This document shows, piece after piece, positions 36,034 through 45,365 of a stretch of 64,000 nucleotides of DNA. Position 1 is the stretch's first letter, and every line of letters starts with the position of its first letter. The position numbers were made by a program, and so were the translations under genes. Under the pieces are notes generated by a model, which was given only the letters and a program-made list of their open reading frames with translations, did not search any database and had not been told where the DNA came from. This stretch comes from Streptomyces morookaense (GTDB lineage Bacteria; Actinomycetota; Actinomycetes; Streptomycetales; Streptomycetaceae), in contig NZ_JABBXF010000039.1 in the NCBI RefSeq assembly GCF_013030945.1, positions 1 through 64,000 of the forward strand. Reading direction: 5' to 3'.

Positions 36034-38021
36034 CGACCACGACCACCGCCGTTCTCGTCCCCCTGCTGCCCTTCCTCGGCGCCGTCGCGGGTCTGCTCAC
36101 CGGCCGCCGCGCGCCCGGATTCGTCCGGCCCCTCGCCGTGCTGCCGGCCGTGGCCGCGGCCGTGCTGGCCGTCGTCGTGGCCTGGCAGCAGGGCGGCGGC
36201 AAGGCCGTCGACGCGGCCACCCGGCTGACCCCGACCGGCTCCGTGCCGATCGACCTCGCCCTGCACCTGGACGGCTTCGCCGTGCTCGCCGCCGTCCTCG
36301 TCGGCGTCGTCGCGACCTGCGTCCAGCTGTACTCGACGGCCTACCTGCGCAACGACCCGCGCTACCCCTCCTACGCGGCCCTCGTCTCCCTCTTCACCTC
36401 CGCGATGCTGCTCGTCGTCTACTCCGGCGACCTGATGGTGCTGCTGGTCGGCTGGGAGGTCATGGGCATCTGCTCGTACTTCCTCGTCGGCCACTACTGG
36501 GAGACCAAGGAGGCGCGCGCGGCGTCCCTCAAGGCCTTCCTGGTCACCAAGTTCGGCGACGTCCCCTTCCTGATCGGCATCTTCGCGCTGGCCGCCGACG
36601 CCGGCACGTTCCGGATCAACGGCATCCTGACCGCCGCCGCGAACGGCGGCCTCGCGCACCCGACGCTGGACGCGCTGCTGCTGCTCGCCGGCGTCGCGGG
36701 CAAGTCCGCGCAGTTCCCGCTGCACACCTGGCTGCCCGACGCGATGGCCGGCCCCACCCCGGTGTCCGCGCTGATCCACGCCGCGACGATGGTCGCCGCC
36801 GGTGTGTACGTCGTCGCCCGGCTGCTGCCCGTCTTCACCGCCTCCACGGCCGCACTCGTCGTGCTCGCCGTGATGGCCGCCGTCACCATGGTCGGCTCGG
36901 CGCTCGCCGCGCTCGCGCAGGACGACATCAAGCGCGTCCTCGCCTACTCGACCATCGGCCAGCTCGGCTACATGACCGGCGCACTCGCCGTCGGCGACCG
37001 CAGTGCCGCCGTCTTCCACCTCCTCACGCACGGTGCGTTCAAGGCGCTCCTCTTCCTCGGGGCAGGCGTGATCATCCACGCCGCCGGCACCAACTCGCTG
37101 TCCGCGATGGCCCGCACGGGCGGCCTCGCCCGGCGCATCCCGGACGCGTACTGGACGATGACCGTCGCCCTGCTCGCGCTCGCCGCGATCCCTCCCTTCA
37201 GCGGCTTCTTCTCCAAGGAAGCCGTCCTCGGCGCCGCGGAGCACGCCGCCCGCGGCGAGGCGTCCGGCATCCCCGGCGCGGCCGGCTGGACCGTGCTGGC
37301 CGCAGGACTGCTCACCGCCCTGCTCACCGCCGCCTACGCGGGCCGCCTCTGGCTCATGGCCTTCCGCGGCACCGGTCCCGAGGCCGCGGACCACGGCCGG
37401 GAGCCCGTCGCCATAAACGCGGTGCTCTGGGTGCTGTTCGTGCCGGCCCTCGCGCTGGGCCTGGCCGCCTGGAAGCTGCCCGACTGGTTCGGCGGACACG
37501 CGCTGACCCCGACCCTCACCACCTCCGTCCTCGGCACCGGCTGTGCCCTGCTGGGCCTGGTCGCCGTCCACGCGGCCTGGCGCCGCTCCCGCGCGGTCAC
37601 CGCGGCCGTCCCCATGGGCGCCGTGGCCGCCGACCCGGACGCCGCCCCCTATGTGTCCGAGACGGAGACCATCGCCACCCACGAGCAGGCCTACGGGAGC
37701 ATCGCGGGCGCGCAGGACCCCGGCGACCCCGGCCGGCTGCTGCTCGGCCCCCTGCACCGGCACGCCGCCACCGGCTTCCACCTCGACGTCGTCTACTCCG
37801 CCCTGTTCGTCCGGCCCACCCGCGCCGCCGCCCGCCTGGCGCAGTTCCTCGACCGCGAGGTCGTCGAGACGTACGTGCGCGGTGCCGCCTCCGCCCCCGG
37901 GCTGCTCGGTGCCGCCGTGCGCCGGGCGCAGACCGGCAATGTGCAGACCTACCTCGGTGCCCTGTTCGCCGGCTCCGTCGTCCTGGCCGTCGCCGCCGTT
38001 CTCGTAGCCACCGGAGCCTGA
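36030..38021 (+). CDS. nuoL2: NADH-quinone oxidoreductase subunit L, second cluster
   Basis: 663 residues from GTG 36030. Antiporter-like fold with conserved VLLVGWEVMGICSYFLVGHY (TM5 Glu), PVSALIHAATMVAAGVYVVA, KRVLAYSTIGQLGYMTGAL and HLLTHGAFKALLFLGAGVII, indicating that proton channel residues are retained. It ends in a long amphipathic region and a terminal helix. Two bases separate it from nuoM2. Confidence 0.94.
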   Translation: MTTTTTAVLVPLLPFLGAVAGLLTGRRAPGFVRPLAVLPAVAAAVLAVVVAWQQGGGKAVDAATRLTPTGSVPIDLALHLDGFAVLAAVLVGVVATCVQLYSTAYLRNDPRYPSYAALVSLFTSAMLLVVYSGDLMVLLVGWEVMGICSYFLVGHYWETKEARAASLKAFLVTKFGDVPFLIGIFALAADAGTFRINGILTAAANGGLAHPTLDALLLLAGVAGKSAQFPLHTWLPDAMAGPTPVSALIHAATMVAAGVYVVARLLPVFTASTAALVVLAVMAAVTMVGSALAALAQDDIKRVLAYSTIGQLGYMTGALAVGDRSAAVFHLLTHGAFKALLFLGAGVIIHAAGTNSLSAMARTGGLARRIPDAYWTMTVALLALAAIPPFSGFFSKEAVLGAAEHAARGEASGIPGAAGWTVLAAGLLTALLTAAYAGRLWLMAFRGTGPEAADHGREPVAINAVLWVLFVPALALGLAAWKLPDWFGGHALTPTLTTSVLGTGCALLGLVAVHAAWRRSRAVTAAVPMGAVAADPDAAPYVSETETIATHEQAYGSIAGAQDPGDPGRLLLGPLHRHAATGFHLDVVYSALFVRPTRAAARLAQFLDREVVETYVRGAASAPGLLGAAVRRAQTGNVQTYLGALFAGSVVLAVAAVLVATGA

Positions 38022-38023
38022 CC

Positions 38024-39592
38024 GTGAGTCATACCGTTCTGCAGATCCTCCTCGCTGCGATCGTCGTCGTCCCCCTCCTCGGAGCCGTCGCCGCCCTGCT
38101 GCCGGCCCCGCCCGGCCTCAAGGGCAGGAGCCCCGAGCAGGCCGTGCTGCGGCACGGCGTCACCGTCACCGGCGTCGTCCTCGCGCTGTCCGTCGCCCTG
38201 GCCGCCGGCTTCGACCACGGTCACCCGGCGCGGATGCAGGCGACCACGGACGTCGGCTGGATCCCGGCCCTCGGCATCCGGATGCATCTCGGCGTGGACG
38301 GCGTCTCCCTCCCCCTCATCGTCCTGACCGCGCTGCTGACCTTCCTCTGCGCGCTGTACAGCTACGGTTCACCCCCGCGTGAGCGGGGAACCGATCCGAA
38401 AGCCTTCGTCGCACTGATCCTCGTGCTGGAGTCCGGCACCCTGGCGAGCTTCGCGGTGCTCGACCTGGTGCTGTTCTTCCTGGCGTTCGAGATGGTCCTC
38501 GTCCCGATGTACTTCCTCGTCGCCCGCTGGGGCGGCGACGGCCGCGAGCGCGCGGCCTGGCGCTTCATCCTCTACACCGTGCTCGGCTCGGTCGTGATGC
38601 TGCTCGGCCTCCTCCTCGTCGGCATCAAGGGCGGCACCTTCGACATGGTGGCACTCGCCACCGACAACGGCTCGAAGCTCAGCCACACGACGCAGCTCGT
38701 CGCGGCTCTGGCCATCGGTGTCGGACTGGCCGTCAAGGCCCCGATGTGGCCCCTGCACAGCTGGCTGCCCGACGCCCACACCGCCGCCCCGACCACGGGT
38801 TCGGTGCTGCTCGCGGGCGTCCTGCTGAAGATGGGCACGTACGGTTTCGTCCGCATCGTCCTGCCGGTCACCCCGGACGGGGCCCACTCCCTGGCTCCCT
38901 ACCTCGCCGCCTTCGCGGCCGTCGGCATCGTCTACGGCTCCCTGGTCTGCCTCTCGCTGGCCCGGTCCGGCGCAAAGGGCGACCTCAAGCGGCTGATCGC
39001 CTACTCCTCCGTGGGCCACATGGGCTTCGTCCTCCTGGGCATCGCCACCCTCACCCCCACCGGGGTCAACGGCGCCCTCTTCGCCAACATCGCCCACGGC
39101 CTCATCACCGGCCTCCTCTTCTTCCTGGTCGGCGCGATCAAGGACCGGTACGGCACCAGCGACCTCGACACCCTCTCCGGTGCCACCGGCGCGGCCCTCT
39201 ACGGCCGGGCCCCCCGGCTCGGCGGCCTCCTGGCCTTCGGCGCCGTCGCCTCCCTCGGGCTGCCCGGACTGGCCGGATTCTGGGGCGAGATGCTCGCCAT
39301 GTTCGGCGCGTTCCGCCCCGCCGACGGCCTCAGCCGCCCCGCCTACCTGACGTTCATGGTCCTCGCCGGCCTCGGCACCCTGCTCACGGCCGCCTACATG
39401 CTGGTCGTCGTGCGCCGCGTGTGCATGGGGGAGACGACGCAGGAGGCCCCCGTCGTCGCGGACGTCCGGACGTACGAGTTCGCCGCCTGGACCCCGCTCG
39501 CCGTCCTCACCGTCCTCGCCGGACTCTGGCCCGCGGCCCTCCTCGGCCTCACCGACCCGGCCGTACAGCAGCTCCTCCGAGGAGGCAACTGA
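38024..39592 (+). CDS. nuoM2: NADH-quinone oxidoreductase subunit M, second cluster
   Basis: 522 residues from GTG 38024. Conserved FFLAFEMVLVPMYFLVARWG (Glu), VGLAVKAPMWPLHSWLPDAH (Lys) and KRLIAYSSVGHMGFVLLGIA; about 14 hydrophobic segments. Stop overlaps the nuoN2 ATG (TGATG) with GAGGAGG upstream. Confidence 0.94.
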   Translation: MSHTVLQILLAAIVVVPLLGAVAALLPAPPGLKGRSPEQAVLRHGVTVTGVVLALSVALAAGFDHGHPARMQATTDVGWIPALGIRMHLGVDGVSLPLIVLTALLTFLCALYSYGSPPRERGTDPKAFVALILVLESGTLASFAVLDLVLFFLAFEMVLVPMYFLVARWGGDGRERAAWRFILYTVLGSVVMLLGLLLVGIKGGTFDMVALATDNGSKLSHTTQLVAALAIGVGLAVKAPMWPLHSWLPDAHTAAPTTGSVLLAGVLLKMGTYGFVRIVLPVTPDGAHSLAPYLAAFAAVGIVYGSLVCLSLARSGAKGDLKRLIAYSSVGHMGFVLLGIATLTPTGVNGALFANIAHGLITGLLFFLVGAIKDRYGTSDLDTLSGATGAALYGRAPRLGGLLAFGAVASLGLPGLAGFWGEMLAMFGAFRPADGLSRPAYLTFMVLAGLGTLLTAAYMLVVVRRVCMGETTQEAPVVADVRTYEFAAWTPLAVLTVLAGLWPAALLGLTDPAVQQLLRGGN

Positions 39593-41121
39593 TGGGCTCC
39601 CTCGTCCAGTCCGTCGACTGGCTCGCCATCGCCCCGCCCACCGTCACCGCCGTCGTGGCGCTGGCCGTCCTGGTCGCCGACCTCTTCCTGCCGGACGCGC
39701 GCAAGCCGCTGCTCGGGCGCATCGCCGTCGCCGGACTGGTGCTGGCAGGGCTGAGCCTGCTCCCGCTGCTCGGCGGCGACCGCTCCACCTTCTGCCTGAC
39801 GACCGGCACGCGCGTGTGCAGCTACACGGCCGACCACTTCACCCTGGTCATCCAGTTCCTCGTGCTGGGCGGAGCACTGCTGACCGCGCTGCTGTCCTTC
39901 AGCGCGCTCGACGATCTCGAACTTCCCCATGGGGAGTACTGGTTCCTGCTGCTGTCCTCCGCCGCGGGGGCCGCGCTGCTGCCCGCCTCCCGCGACCTCG
40001 CCACGCTCGTCGTGGCCCTGGAGGTCGCCTCCCTGCCCGCGTTCGCCCTCGTGGGCCTGCGCCGCGGTGACAGCCGCTCCTCCGAGGCCGCGCTGAAGTT
40101 CTTCCTGTCGTCGGTCACCGCGACCGCCGTCACCCTGCTCGGCGTCAGCTTCGTCTACGCGGCCACCGGCACCCTGCACCTCGCCCAGGTCGCCGAGGGC
40201 CTCACCCACGTCGACCCGCGCCTGGCCACCCTCGCCGAGGCGGGCGTCGCCCTCACCCTCGTCGGCTTCGCGTTCAAGACCGCGGCCGTCCCGTTCCACT
40301 TCTGGGTGCCCGACACCTACGCGGGCGCGCCGCTGCCCGTCGCCGCGTACCTGTCCGTCATCGGCAAGGCGGTCGGCTTCACCGGCCTGATCCTCGTGAC
40401 GGTCCTCGGCTTCCCGTCGTACGCCGACGTCTGGGGCCCGGCCCTCGCCGTCCTCGCCGCCCTGACGATGACCATCGGCAACGTCGCCGCCCTGCGCCAG
40501 CGCCCGGAGCGCGACCGCAGCGCCGTCCGCCTGCTCGCCTGGTCCTCCGTCGGCCAGGCCGGCTACCTGCTCGTGCCGATCGCGGCCGCCGGCTACGCGG
40601 GCGGCCCGGGGCACGCCATCGGCTCCACCGTCGCGTACGCCCTGATGTACGCCGCCGTGAACCTCGGCGCCTTCGCCGTCGCCGCGCTCGTCGCCCGCAC
40701 GAGCCCCGGCAACCGCATCACCGACTACCGCGGCCTGTACGCCCGTCGCCCGCTCGCGGCGCTCGCCCTCGGCTTCTTCCTGCTCTGCCTGGCCGGTCTG
40801 CCGCCGGGCGTGATCGGCCTGTTCGCGAAGGTCACGGTCTTCACCGCGGCCGTGGACGCGGGCCTGGGCTGGCTGGCGGTCGTCATGGCCGTCAACGTCG
40901 TGATCGCGCTCTACTACTACCTGCAGTGGACGGCGGTGCTGTTCAAGCCGGCCGCGGGGCAGCCTGCCGGCGAGGACGCGGAGGCGCCGCAGGCACCTCG
41001 GTCCACGGGCCGGATCCCGCTGCCCCTGGCCACCGCCATCGCCCTGGCGGCCGCCCTCGGCATCGCCCTCTCCGGCGCCCCGCAGCTGGTCCTGCGCTTC
41101 GCCTCCGGGGCGCTCCTGTAG
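39592..41121 (+). CDS. nuoN2: NADH-quinone oxidoreductase subunit N, second cluster
   Basis: 509 residues, last gene of the reduced complex I operon. LVVALEVASLPAFALVGLRR (Glu), FAFKTAAVPFHFWVPDTYAG (Lys) and RLLAWSSVGQAGYLLVPIAA match the NuoN family. No obvious terminator before htpX, 132 bases away, so some read-through is possible. Confidence 0.93.
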   Translation: MGSLVQSVDWLAIAPPTVTAVVALAVLVADLFLPDARKPLLGRIAVAGLVLAGLSLLPLLGGDRSTFCLTTGTRVCSYTADHFTLVIQFLVLGGALLTALLSFSALDDLELPHGEYWFLLLSSAAGAALLPASRDLATLVVALEVASLPAFALVGLRRGDSRSSEAALKFFLSSVTATAVTLLGVSFVYAATGTLHLAQVAEGLTHVDPRLATLAEAGVALTLVGFAFKTAAVPFHFWVPDTYAGAPLPVAAYLSVIGKAVGFTGLILVTVLGFPSYADVWGPALAVLAALTMTIGNVAALRQRPERDRSAVRLLAWSSVGQAGYLLVPIAAAGYAGGPGHAIGSTVAYALMYAAVNLGAFAVAALVARTSPGNRITDYRGLYARRPLAALALGFFLLCLAGLPPGVIGLFAKVTVFTAAVDAGLGWLAVVMAVNVVIALYYYLQWTAVLFKPAAGQPAGEDAEAPQAPRSTGRIPLPLATAIALAAALGIALSGAPQLVLRFASGALL

Positions 41122-41253
41122 CGGTGATCACCCGAACGGGGCAGCCCCGGAGCGCGTGCACAAGGGAACTGGCGGCCTCTGTCTGGCGTTGACCAGTTCG
41201 AAAGGTTCCACTGGTTCAAGGGTTCCCCTGCCGCACCACTTGGAGGGCGTACC

Positions 41254-42120
41254 GTGCACCGCCGACACAACGGGCTCAGGACGGCCGTGCTCCTCGGGGG
41301 GCTGTCCGCGCTCATCATCGTCATCGGCAGCTTCTTCGGACGCGGGGGCCTGGTCGTCGCGGTCCTGGTGGCGCTCGGCACCAACGCCTACGCCTACTGG
41401 AACAGCGACAAGCTGGCCCTGCGCGCGATGCGCGCGCGGCCCGTCAGCGAGTTCGAGGCGCCCCAGCTCTACCGGATGGTCCGCGAGCTCTCCACGGCCG
41501 CGCGGCAGCCCATGCCGCGCCTGTACATCTCCCCGACGGAGGCCCCCAACGCCTTCGCCACCGGCCGCAATCCGCGCAACGCGGCCGTCTGCTGCACCGA
41601 CGGCATCCTGCGCCTGCTCGACGAGCGCGAGCTGCGCGGCGTCATCGGCCACGAGCTCAGCCACGTCTACAACCGGGACATCCTCATCTCCTCCGTGGCC
41701 GGCGCCCTGGCCTCGGTGGTGATGTTCCTGGTCAACTTCGCCTGGCTGATCCCCTTCGGCCGCGACGAGGACGACGAGGGCCCCGGCATCCTCGGCATGC
41801 TGCTGATCATGATCCTCGGCCCGGTCGCGGCCTCGCTCATCCAGCTGGCCGTCAGCCGCTCCCGCGAGTACGAGGCCGACGCCTCCGGCGCCCGCCTCAC
41901 GGGCGACCCCCTGGCCCTGGCCTCGGCGCTGCGCAAGCTGGAAGCGGGCACCCAGCGCCTGCCGCTCCCGCCGGAGCCGCGTCTGGAGACCGCGAGCCAC
42001 ATGATGATCGCGAACCCGTTCCGGGCGGGGGAGGGCATGTCGAAGCTCTTCTCCACGCACCCGCCGATGCCGGAGCGCATCGCCCGCCTGGAGCAGATGG
42101 CCGGCTACCACCGGCCGTAG
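41254..42120 (+). CDS. htpX: HtpX family M48 zinc metalloprotease
   Basis: Membrane-bound heat-shock protease that degrades damaged membrane proteins. 288 residues from GTG 41254 with GGAGGG upstream. Two N-terminal transmembrane helices, HExxH motif GHELSHVYNRD (His133, Glu134, His137), two further hydrophobic segments and the third-ligand region SRSREYEADASG (around residues 202-211). Length matches the family (~290). Confidence 0.95.
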   Translation: MHRRHNGLRTAVLLGGLSALIIVIGSFFGRGGLVVAVLVALGTNAYAYWNSDKLALRAMRARPVSEFEAPQLYRMVRELSTAARQPMPRLYISPTEAPNAFATGRNPRNAAVCCTDGILRLLDERELRGVIGHELSHVYNRDILISSVAGALASVVMFLVNFAWLIPFGRDEDDEGPGILGMLLIMILGPVAASLIQLAVSRSREYEADASGARLTGDPLALASALRKLEAGTQRLPLPPEPRLETASHMMIANPFRAGEGMSKLFSTHPPMPERIARLEQMAGYHRP

Positions 42121-42128
42121 CCGGGAGC

Positions 42129-42452
42129 TCAGGCCTTGCCGAAGCCGTCGAGGCCGGTGAAGCCGGCGGCACCGTCGACGCTGTCGACGAGTGTGAAGTC
42201 GTCGCCGTCGGCGAAGACGACGGTCTGGCCGTCGAAGACGCCCCCCTTGCAGACCAGCGTGTAGTAGGGCTGCGTCTGAAGCCCGCCCTTGATCACGCCG
42301 AGCCTGCCCTTGCCGTTGTAGCAGCTCCTGAAGTCCGTGTCCGTCGGGACGACGGCGGAGGCGGAGGCTCCGAGTGCGCTGAAGGCGACCAGCACCGCGG
42401 CGACGACGGCGGGGCGGACCGCCCGGGCCCGTACGGGCATGCGTATGGACAT
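42129..42452 (-). CDS. Small secreted protein, function unknown
   Basis: 107 residues from ATG 42452 (MSIRMPVRARAVRP). Clear Sec signal peptide: basic start, hydrophobic AVVAAVLVAFSALGASASA, likely cut after ASA. The mature ~70 residues contain two cysteines (RSCYNGKG, TLVCKGG), probably one disulfide, and a glycine-rich fold. No family recognised. Convergent with htpX with only eight bases between stops. Confidence 0.7.
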   Translation of the reverse strand: MSIRMPVRARAVRPAVVAAVLVAFSALGASASAVVPTDTDFRSCYNGKGRLGVIKGGLQTQPYYTLVCKGGVFDGQTVVFADGDDFTLVDSVDGAAGFTGLDGFGKA

Positions 42453-42559
42453 GGGGACTCCTCGCGGAAATGCGCAGGGTTGCGACACGCCCACCATGAC
42501 CGGCCGCCCCGCCGGACGGCTCGCTGCGTTACCCCATTCGGGGGCAGCGGGCCGGGCGG

Positions 42560-43167
42560 TCAGAGCGGCAGGAATGCGTCGAGCCCGGGGTCGTGCGCGA
42601 GCACCAGCCCGGTGTTCACCTCGTAGAACCAGCCGTGCAGCCGCAGCCGCCCGTCGGCCAGCCGCTCCCGGACGGACGGGTACGTGCGCAGCCGGTCCAG
42701 CTGGACGCGCACATTGCGCTGCACCGCCGCGTGCACGCCGGGGTCGCCTCGTGCCCGAACCGGTCCAGGCCGTCCGGCAGCTGGGAGTTGAGCCAGCCCG
42801 CGACGGCCGGCACGGCGGTCAGGTCCTCGCCGCGCACCCGGGCCCCGACCGCGCCGCAGTGCGAGTGGCCGCACACGACGATGTCGGGCACTTCGAGCAC
42901 GTCCACCGCGTACTCCACGGTCGCGGACTCGCCGCTGGGCCGGGCGTCGTCGTACGCGGGGACGGCGTTGCCGGCCGTCCGCAGTTCGAACAGCTCGCCC
43001 GGGCGGGCGCCGGTTATCAGGGACGGCACGACCCGCGAGTCGGAGCACGTCACGAACAGCGCCGTGGGCGACTGCCCGTCGGCGAGCCGTCCGAACTCGG
43101 CGCGCCTGCGGGCGTTGCGTGCGATGCGCCGCCTCAGGGTGCGGGCGTGTTCGATGAAGGGCTGCAT
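42560..43167 (-). pseudogene. Beta-carbonic anhydrase interrupted by a single-base frameshift
   Basis: Reversible CO2 hydration enzyme. ATG 43167 opens a frame with the zinc site intact: FVTCSDSRVVPSLITG (Cys, Asp-Arg dyad) and VVCGHSHCGAVGA (His, Cys). After ...LDRFGHE the frame stops matching, while the -1 frame continues with the expected GDPGVHAAVQRNVRVQLDRL (from about 42744 down to the stop at 42560). Restoring one C to the CC at 42747-42748 (+ strand) would give FGHEGDPGV and a 202-residue protein. As it stands, translation would run to 42616 with ~40 unrelated residues. Either a recent pseudogene or a sequencing error; the zinc-binding core precedes the lesion. Confidence 0.85.
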
Positions 43168-43346
43168 GAGGTTCCCCCTGGGTGCATGCCGATGCCGACG
43201 ATACCCAGGAACTGCCCTTGCAGGACTGGTGATATGCCTGGTTCCGGAAGGCGCCCCCGGGGAGGCCCGCTGACCAGGAGCAACCGAAGCGGAGCGCTAC
43301 GGCGTCTCAGTGGCCGGAGAACCGGTCGCGTGGAAGGCTGTCATTT

Positions 43347-43739
43347 ATGAGGTTCATCCTGAATGTAATTTGGCTGGTCCTCTGCGGACTGTGGATGGCC
43401 ATCGGCTACGTGATCGCCGGCCTCGTCTGCTGCGTGCTCATCGTCACGATCCCCTTCGGCATCGCCAGCTTCCGTATCGCCTCGTATGCCCTGTGGCCGT
43501 TCGGCCGCACGACGGTGGAACGGCGTGACGCGGGCGCGGGTTCGCTCATCGGCAATGTCATCTGGATCGTCTTCGCGGGCTGGTGGCTCGCGCTGGGCCA
43601 CATCTTCACCGGAATCGCGCTCTGCTGCACGATCATCGGTATTCCGCTGGGCATTGCGAACTTCAAGCTGATCCCGGTGTCGCTGATGCCGCTCGGCAGG
43701 GAAATCGTGTCCACGGACGAGGCGTTCGGCCGCTGGTAG
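43347..43739 (+). CDS. YccF domain membrane protein
   Basis: 130 residues, ATG 43347. Two copies of the YccF unit: each has N-V-I-W at its start (LNVIWLVLCGLWMAIGY and GNVIWIVFAGWWLALGH) and a G-I-P/P-F-G-I turn (TIPFGIASFRI and GIPLGIANFKL), with four hydrophobic segments in total. Inner membrane protein of unknown function found widely in bacteria. Confidence 0.88.
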   Translation: MRFILNVIWLVLCGLWMAIGYVIAGLVCCVLIVTIPFGIASFRIASYALWPFGRTTVERRDAGAGSLIGNVIWIVFAGWWLALGHIFTGIALCCTIIGIPLGIANFKLIPVSLMPLGREIVSTDEAFGRW

Positions 43740-43766
43740 CGGCAAGTCGGCCGCCGTTCACGGAAA

Positions 43767-43807
43767 AGGGCGCGTCGGGGACGGCGGAACCGTCCCTGAC
43801 GCGCCCT
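43767..43807. terminator. Strong bidirectional terminator between yccF and yajQ
   Basis: Arms 43767-43784 and 43790-43807 pair over 18 bp with a single G-T wobble and a CGGAA loop, 27 bases after the yccF-like stop and 28 before the end of the convergent yajQ gene. Confidence 0.85.
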
Positions 43808-43834
43808 CTCCGGGTCGCCGCAACCGGCAGTCGG

Positions 43835-44323
43835 CTAGCGATAGTTGACGAACTGCAGGGCGAAGTCCAGGTCCTTGCCCTTCAGCAGGGCGATGACGGC
43901 CTGGAGGTCGTCGCGGCTCTTCGAGGTGACCCGCAGCTCCTCGCCCTGGACCTGGGCCTTGACGCCCTTGGGGCCCTCATCGCGAATGATCTTGGCGACC
44001 TTCTTCGCGTTCTCCTGGGAGATGCCCTCCTGGAGCGAGGCGAAGATCTTGTACTCCTTGCCGGAGGCCTGCGGGTCGCCCGCGTCCAGGGCCTTCAGCG
44101 AGATGCCGCGCTTGATGAGCTTGGACTGGAAGACGTCGAGAATCGCCTTGACCCGCTCCTCGGAGTTGGCGCGCATCTCGATCTTCTCGCCGGACCAGGC
44201 GATCGACGCACCGACGTTCTTGAAGTCGAAGCGCTGCGAGATCTCCTTGGCGGCCTGGTTGAGGGCGTTGTCGACCTCCTGCCGCTCGACCTTCGAGACG
44301 ATGTCGAAACTGGAGTCGGCCAT
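43835..44323 (-). CDS. yajQ: YajQ family nucleotide-binding protein
   Basis: 162 residues from ATG 44323 (MADSSFDIVSKVERQEVDNA); GAGGAG upstream. Highly conserved family features: FDIVSKVERQEVDNALNQA, RFDFKNV, KIEMRANSEERVKAILDV and the C-terminal LQAVIALLKGKDLDFALQFVNYR (in two pieces, LQAVIALLKGKDL and DFALQFVNYR). YajQ homologues bind nucleotides, and some bind cyclic di-GMP; the role in Streptomyces is unclear. Length equals the family norm (~163). Confidence 0.95.
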   Translation of the reverse strand: MADSSFDIVSKVERQEVDNALNQAAKEISQRFDFKNVGASIAWSGEKIEMRANSEERVKAILDVFQSKLIKRGISLKALDAGDPQASGKEYKIFASLQEGISQENAKKVAKIIRDEGPKGVKAQVQGEELRVTSKSRDDLQAVIALLKGKDLDFALQFVNYR

Positions 44324-44533
44324 ATCGAGTTGGCTCCTCGTGCATAGATCGATCAGGGGATCGGCCCGGTGGCAACCCGGGCCGGTGGCCGGGGACGGCC
44401 GCGGCGCCAGCCTAGTCATCCCGGGCCCCGCAGGGGCGCTGCGAACCGAGTGGCGGACCACCCCTGGTCATCGGGTATGGTTTACGTCGTTGCCCCGGGG
44501 GATCTCGCAAGGGACCCGAGGCGACCAACCCAT

Positions 44534-44615
44534 GGCGGTGTGCCCGAGTGGCCAATGGGAGCGGACTGTAAATCCGTCGGCTTAGCCTACCCAGGTTCGA
44601 ATCCTGGCGCCGCCA
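44534..44615 (+). tRNA. tRNA-Tyr (anticodon GTA)
   Basis: 82 nt. Acceptor GGCGGTG pairs with CGCCGCC (44608-44614), discriminator A at 44615. Anticodon GTA at 44568-44570 in a CTGTAAA loop, long class II variable arm, T-arm CAGG-TTCGAAT-CCTG. CCA is not encoded. A terminator follows directly. Confidence 0.95.
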
Positions 44616-44621
44616 CCGGAC

Positions 44622-44651
44622 AAGGCCCCCGATCTTCGGATCGGGGGCCTT
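44622..44651 (+). terminator. Intrinsic terminator after tRNA-Tyr
   Basis: AAGGCCCCCGATC (44622-44634) and GATCGGGGGCCTT (44639-44651) pair perfectly over 13 bp around a TTCG tetraloop, then a short T-run. The opposing gene ends 24 bases further on. Confidence 0.92.
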
Positions 44652-44675
44652 TCCGTTTGCCGGACGGCCTGCGGA

Positions 44676-45338
44676 TCAGGCCCCCGCCGCCTTGGCGACC
44701 GCTTCCGTCACCGGCATGCCGCCGCCGATCAGCTCCAGCGTCCGGCCCGCCGTCCCCGGCTCGTCCAGCAGCGCCGCCAGCACGGCCGCCACGTCGTCGC
44801 GCGTGACGTCGCCCCGGCCCGTGGCCTCCGCCAGGGCCACCAGGCCCGTACCCGGCCCGTCCGTCAGCCGTCCCGGGCGCAGGATCGTCCAGTCCAGGCC
44901 GGACCGGGAGCGGACGTCCGCGTCGGCGGCGCCCTTCGCGCGCAGGTACGCGGCGAAGACCGGATCCGTGCCCTCCGGGGGTTCGCGGTCGGCGCCCATC
45001 GAGGAGACGACCAGGAAGCGGCGCACCCCGGCCGCCTCGGCCGCGTCGGCGAAGAGCGTGGCCGCCCCGCGGTCGACCGTGTCCTTGCGTTCCGCGCCGC
45101 TGCCCTGGCCCGCGCCGGCCGCGAACACCGCGGCGTCCGCGCCCTCCAGATGCCGTGCCACGTCCCCGACCGTCGCCGACTCCAGGTCGCAGACGACCGG
45201 TTCGGCACCTGCCGCGAGCAGATCGCCCGCCTGTTCCGGGCGTCGGATGACACCCGACACCTCGTCACCGCGCGCGGCGAGCAGGCGCTCCAGCCGCAGC
45301 GCGATCCGACCATGTCCACCTGCGATGACAATGCGCAT
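44676..45338 (-). CDS. NAD(P)-binding Rossmann protein (atypical SDR)
   Basis: 220 residues, ATG 45338. N-terminal dinucleotide motif MRIVIAGGHGRIALRLERLL (GGHGRI variant of GxxGxxG), VSGVIRRPEQAG, and ADAAVFAAGAGQGSG, FLVVSSMGAD, WTILRPGRLTDGPG typical of the NmrA/YwnB-like atypical SDR group. These lack the usual Tyr-x-x-x-Lys and often act as redox sensors or small reductases. Specific substrate unknown. Confidence 0.85.
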   Translation of the reverse strand: MRIVIAGGHGRIALRLERLLAARGDEVSGVIRRPEQAGDLLAAGAEPVVCDLESATVGDVARHLEGADAAVFAAGAGQGSGAERKDTVDRGAATLFADAAEAAGVRRFLVVSSMGADREPPEGTDPVFAAYLRAKGAADADVRSRSGLDWTILRPGRLTDGPGTGLVALAEATGRGDVTRDDVAAVLAALLDEPGTAGRTLELIGGGMPVTEAVAKAAGA

Positions 45339-45365
45339 GATCCGACCGTAGCCCGCTACCGGCGG

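Noticed and set aside
42616..42750. Alternative C-terminus of the carbonic anhydrase frame as a genuine variant
   Set aside because: The residues after the shift (Cys/Arg/Ser-rich) match no part of the family, while the -1 frame continues the conserved sequence.
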